Below, piece by piece: positions 22,338 to 22,914 of a stretch of DNA of 22,914 nt. The stretch is taken from contig QHVD01000285.1 of assembly GCA_003222235.1 (NCBI GenBank), positions 1-22,914 of the forward strand, read 5' to 3'. This stretch comes from Gemmatimonadota bacterium. GTDB lineage: Bacteria > Gemmatimonadota > Gemmatimonadetes > Gemmatimonadales > GWC2-71-9. Both the position numbers and the translations under genes were made by a program. The notes under the pieces are model-generated. The model ran no database searches and was not told the DNA's origin. It was given only the letters and a program-made list of their open reading frames with translations. Every line of letters begins with the position of its first letter. The stretch's first letter is position 1.

Positions 22338-22914
22338 GTGGCCCGCGCGATGCTGATCACGAACCCGGCCGCCGGGCGCGCGGACGCCCGCGCGGTGACG
22401 ACGATCCGGGACACGCTGCGGCGCGGTGGGTGGTCGGTCGAGGTGCTGGCGACCGCACGGGGGGGCGACGCCCGCCGCTTCGCGGAGCAGGGACGAGCCC
22501 AGGGCCTCGACGTGCTCGTGTGTCACGGCGGCGACGGCACGGCGATGCAGGTCGCGGCTGCGACGGTGGGAAGCGGGATCCCCCTGGGACTCGTCCCGGG
22601 CGGCACCGGAAATCTCCTCGCCGGCAACCTGCGGCTGCCGCGCAGTCCGGCAGCCGCGGCGCGCGCGATCCTCGAGGGGACGCCGCTGACCATCGACCTC
22701 GGCGCGGTCGAGCGCGCCGACGGCACGCACTACTTCGCCGTGTGCAGCGGCGCGGGGTTCGACGCTCGACTGATGGCGGCGACGGGCGCCGCGGAGAAGC
22801 GACGCTGGAAGATGGGCGCCTACGTGGCGCGTGCCTGCGCCGCGCTCCCGAGCGTGCGGAGCGCGCGGCACCGGGTGACGGTGGACGGCGAGTCCCACGA
22901 GCTCCGGGCCGCGA
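22338..22914 (+). CDS. Diacylglycerol kinase family lipid kinase, N-terminal part (cut by the window edge)
   Basis: The frame starts at GTG 22338, one base after the tamB stop, and runs off the window after 192 codons. The translation shows the DAGK catalytic domain (YegS/DgkB/LCB5 group): ITNPAAGRADARAV at residues 7-20, the nucleotide-binding GGDGT (about 65-69) and PGGTGN (about 86-91), and a following CSGAGFDARLM segment. Such enzymes phosphorylate lipids such as diacylglycerol or related sphingoid or glycerolipid alcohols at the membrane. The substrate cannot be told. An ATG four codons further on is an alternative start. Tight linkage to tamAB puts it in the same envelope-biogenesis operon. 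Confidence 0.88.
   Translation, partial: MARAMLITNPAAGRADARAVTTIRDTLRRGGWSVEVLATARGGDARRFAEQGRAQGLDVLVCHGGDGTAMQVAAATVGSGIPLGLVPGGTGNLLAGNLRLPRSPAAAARAILEGTPLTIDLGAVERADGTHYFAVCSGAGFDARLMAATGAAEKRRWKMGAYVARACAALPSVRSARHRVTVDGESHELRAA

Overview
The window is 22.9 kb of very GC-rich bacterial chromosome. The style of the genes suggests Gemmatimonadota or a similar soil-dwelling, double-membraned phylum: outer-membrane TamA/TamB machinery, secreted proteins whose signal peptides end in Ala-Gln, many GTG starts, and dense overlapping operons. There is no rRNA, tRNA or other direct phylogenetic marker, so the placement is an inference. No phage, integrase, transposase, CRISPR array or RNA gene was found.

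Layout. Positions 1-15675 are read almost entirely leftward (minus strand). From the left there is a cut-off gene start (1-34), a MoxR/magnesium-chelatase-like AAA+ ATPase (157-1644), and one small rightward Met/His-rich lipoprotein gene (1782-2027) with its own promoter and terminator. Next comes a chain running leftward from 8628: a LON-domain protein, the glycolate oxidase subunits glcD (frameshifted), glcE and glcF, then, after a 153-bp gap, a HAD-like hydrolase and a YgfZ-type folate-binding protein. Most of these genes are coupled by 4-bp start/stop overlaps. A primary-type sigma factor (8807-9700) has a good promoter upstream. A second leftward operon starts at 15675: an oligopeptide-binding lipoprotein, a DppB-type permease, a PBP4-type D-Ala-D-Ala carboxypeptidase (dacB), a PduO-type cobalamin adenosyltransferase and aroB. 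Divergent from it, and rightward, are tamA, tamB and a cut-off diacylglycerol-kinase-family gene.

How the genes fit together. GlcDEF would oxidise glycolate to glyoxylate and pass electrons to the respiratory chain, but glcD carries a deletion/frameshift in its FAD-binding domain. TamA/TamB serve outer-membrane biogenesis, and the divergent operon begins with envelope functions (peptide binding, peptide permease, peptidoglycan trimming). The divergent start region therefore appears to control two envelope operons.

The most striking content is a set of palindromic elements built from tandem short units that face their own reverse complements across a spacer. There are three unrelated sequence families. 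Family A (74-150, 7-nt units) and family C (8641-8808, 16-nt period) are stop-codon-rich, sit between genes and touch the stop codon of the preceding minus-strand gene. Family B has two copies (4738-4815 and 6485-6562). Each is exactly 78 nt (31-nt arm, 16-nt loop, 31-nt arm), 70 of 78 positions are identical, and both are free of stop codons in the sense frames. One lies in frame inside glcF between its domains; the other forms the C-terminal tail of GlcD. Both are read in the same frame to give nearly the same 26-residue peptide. This resembles the protein-coding palindromic elements known from Rickettsia, and it is the main candidate for something undescribed here.
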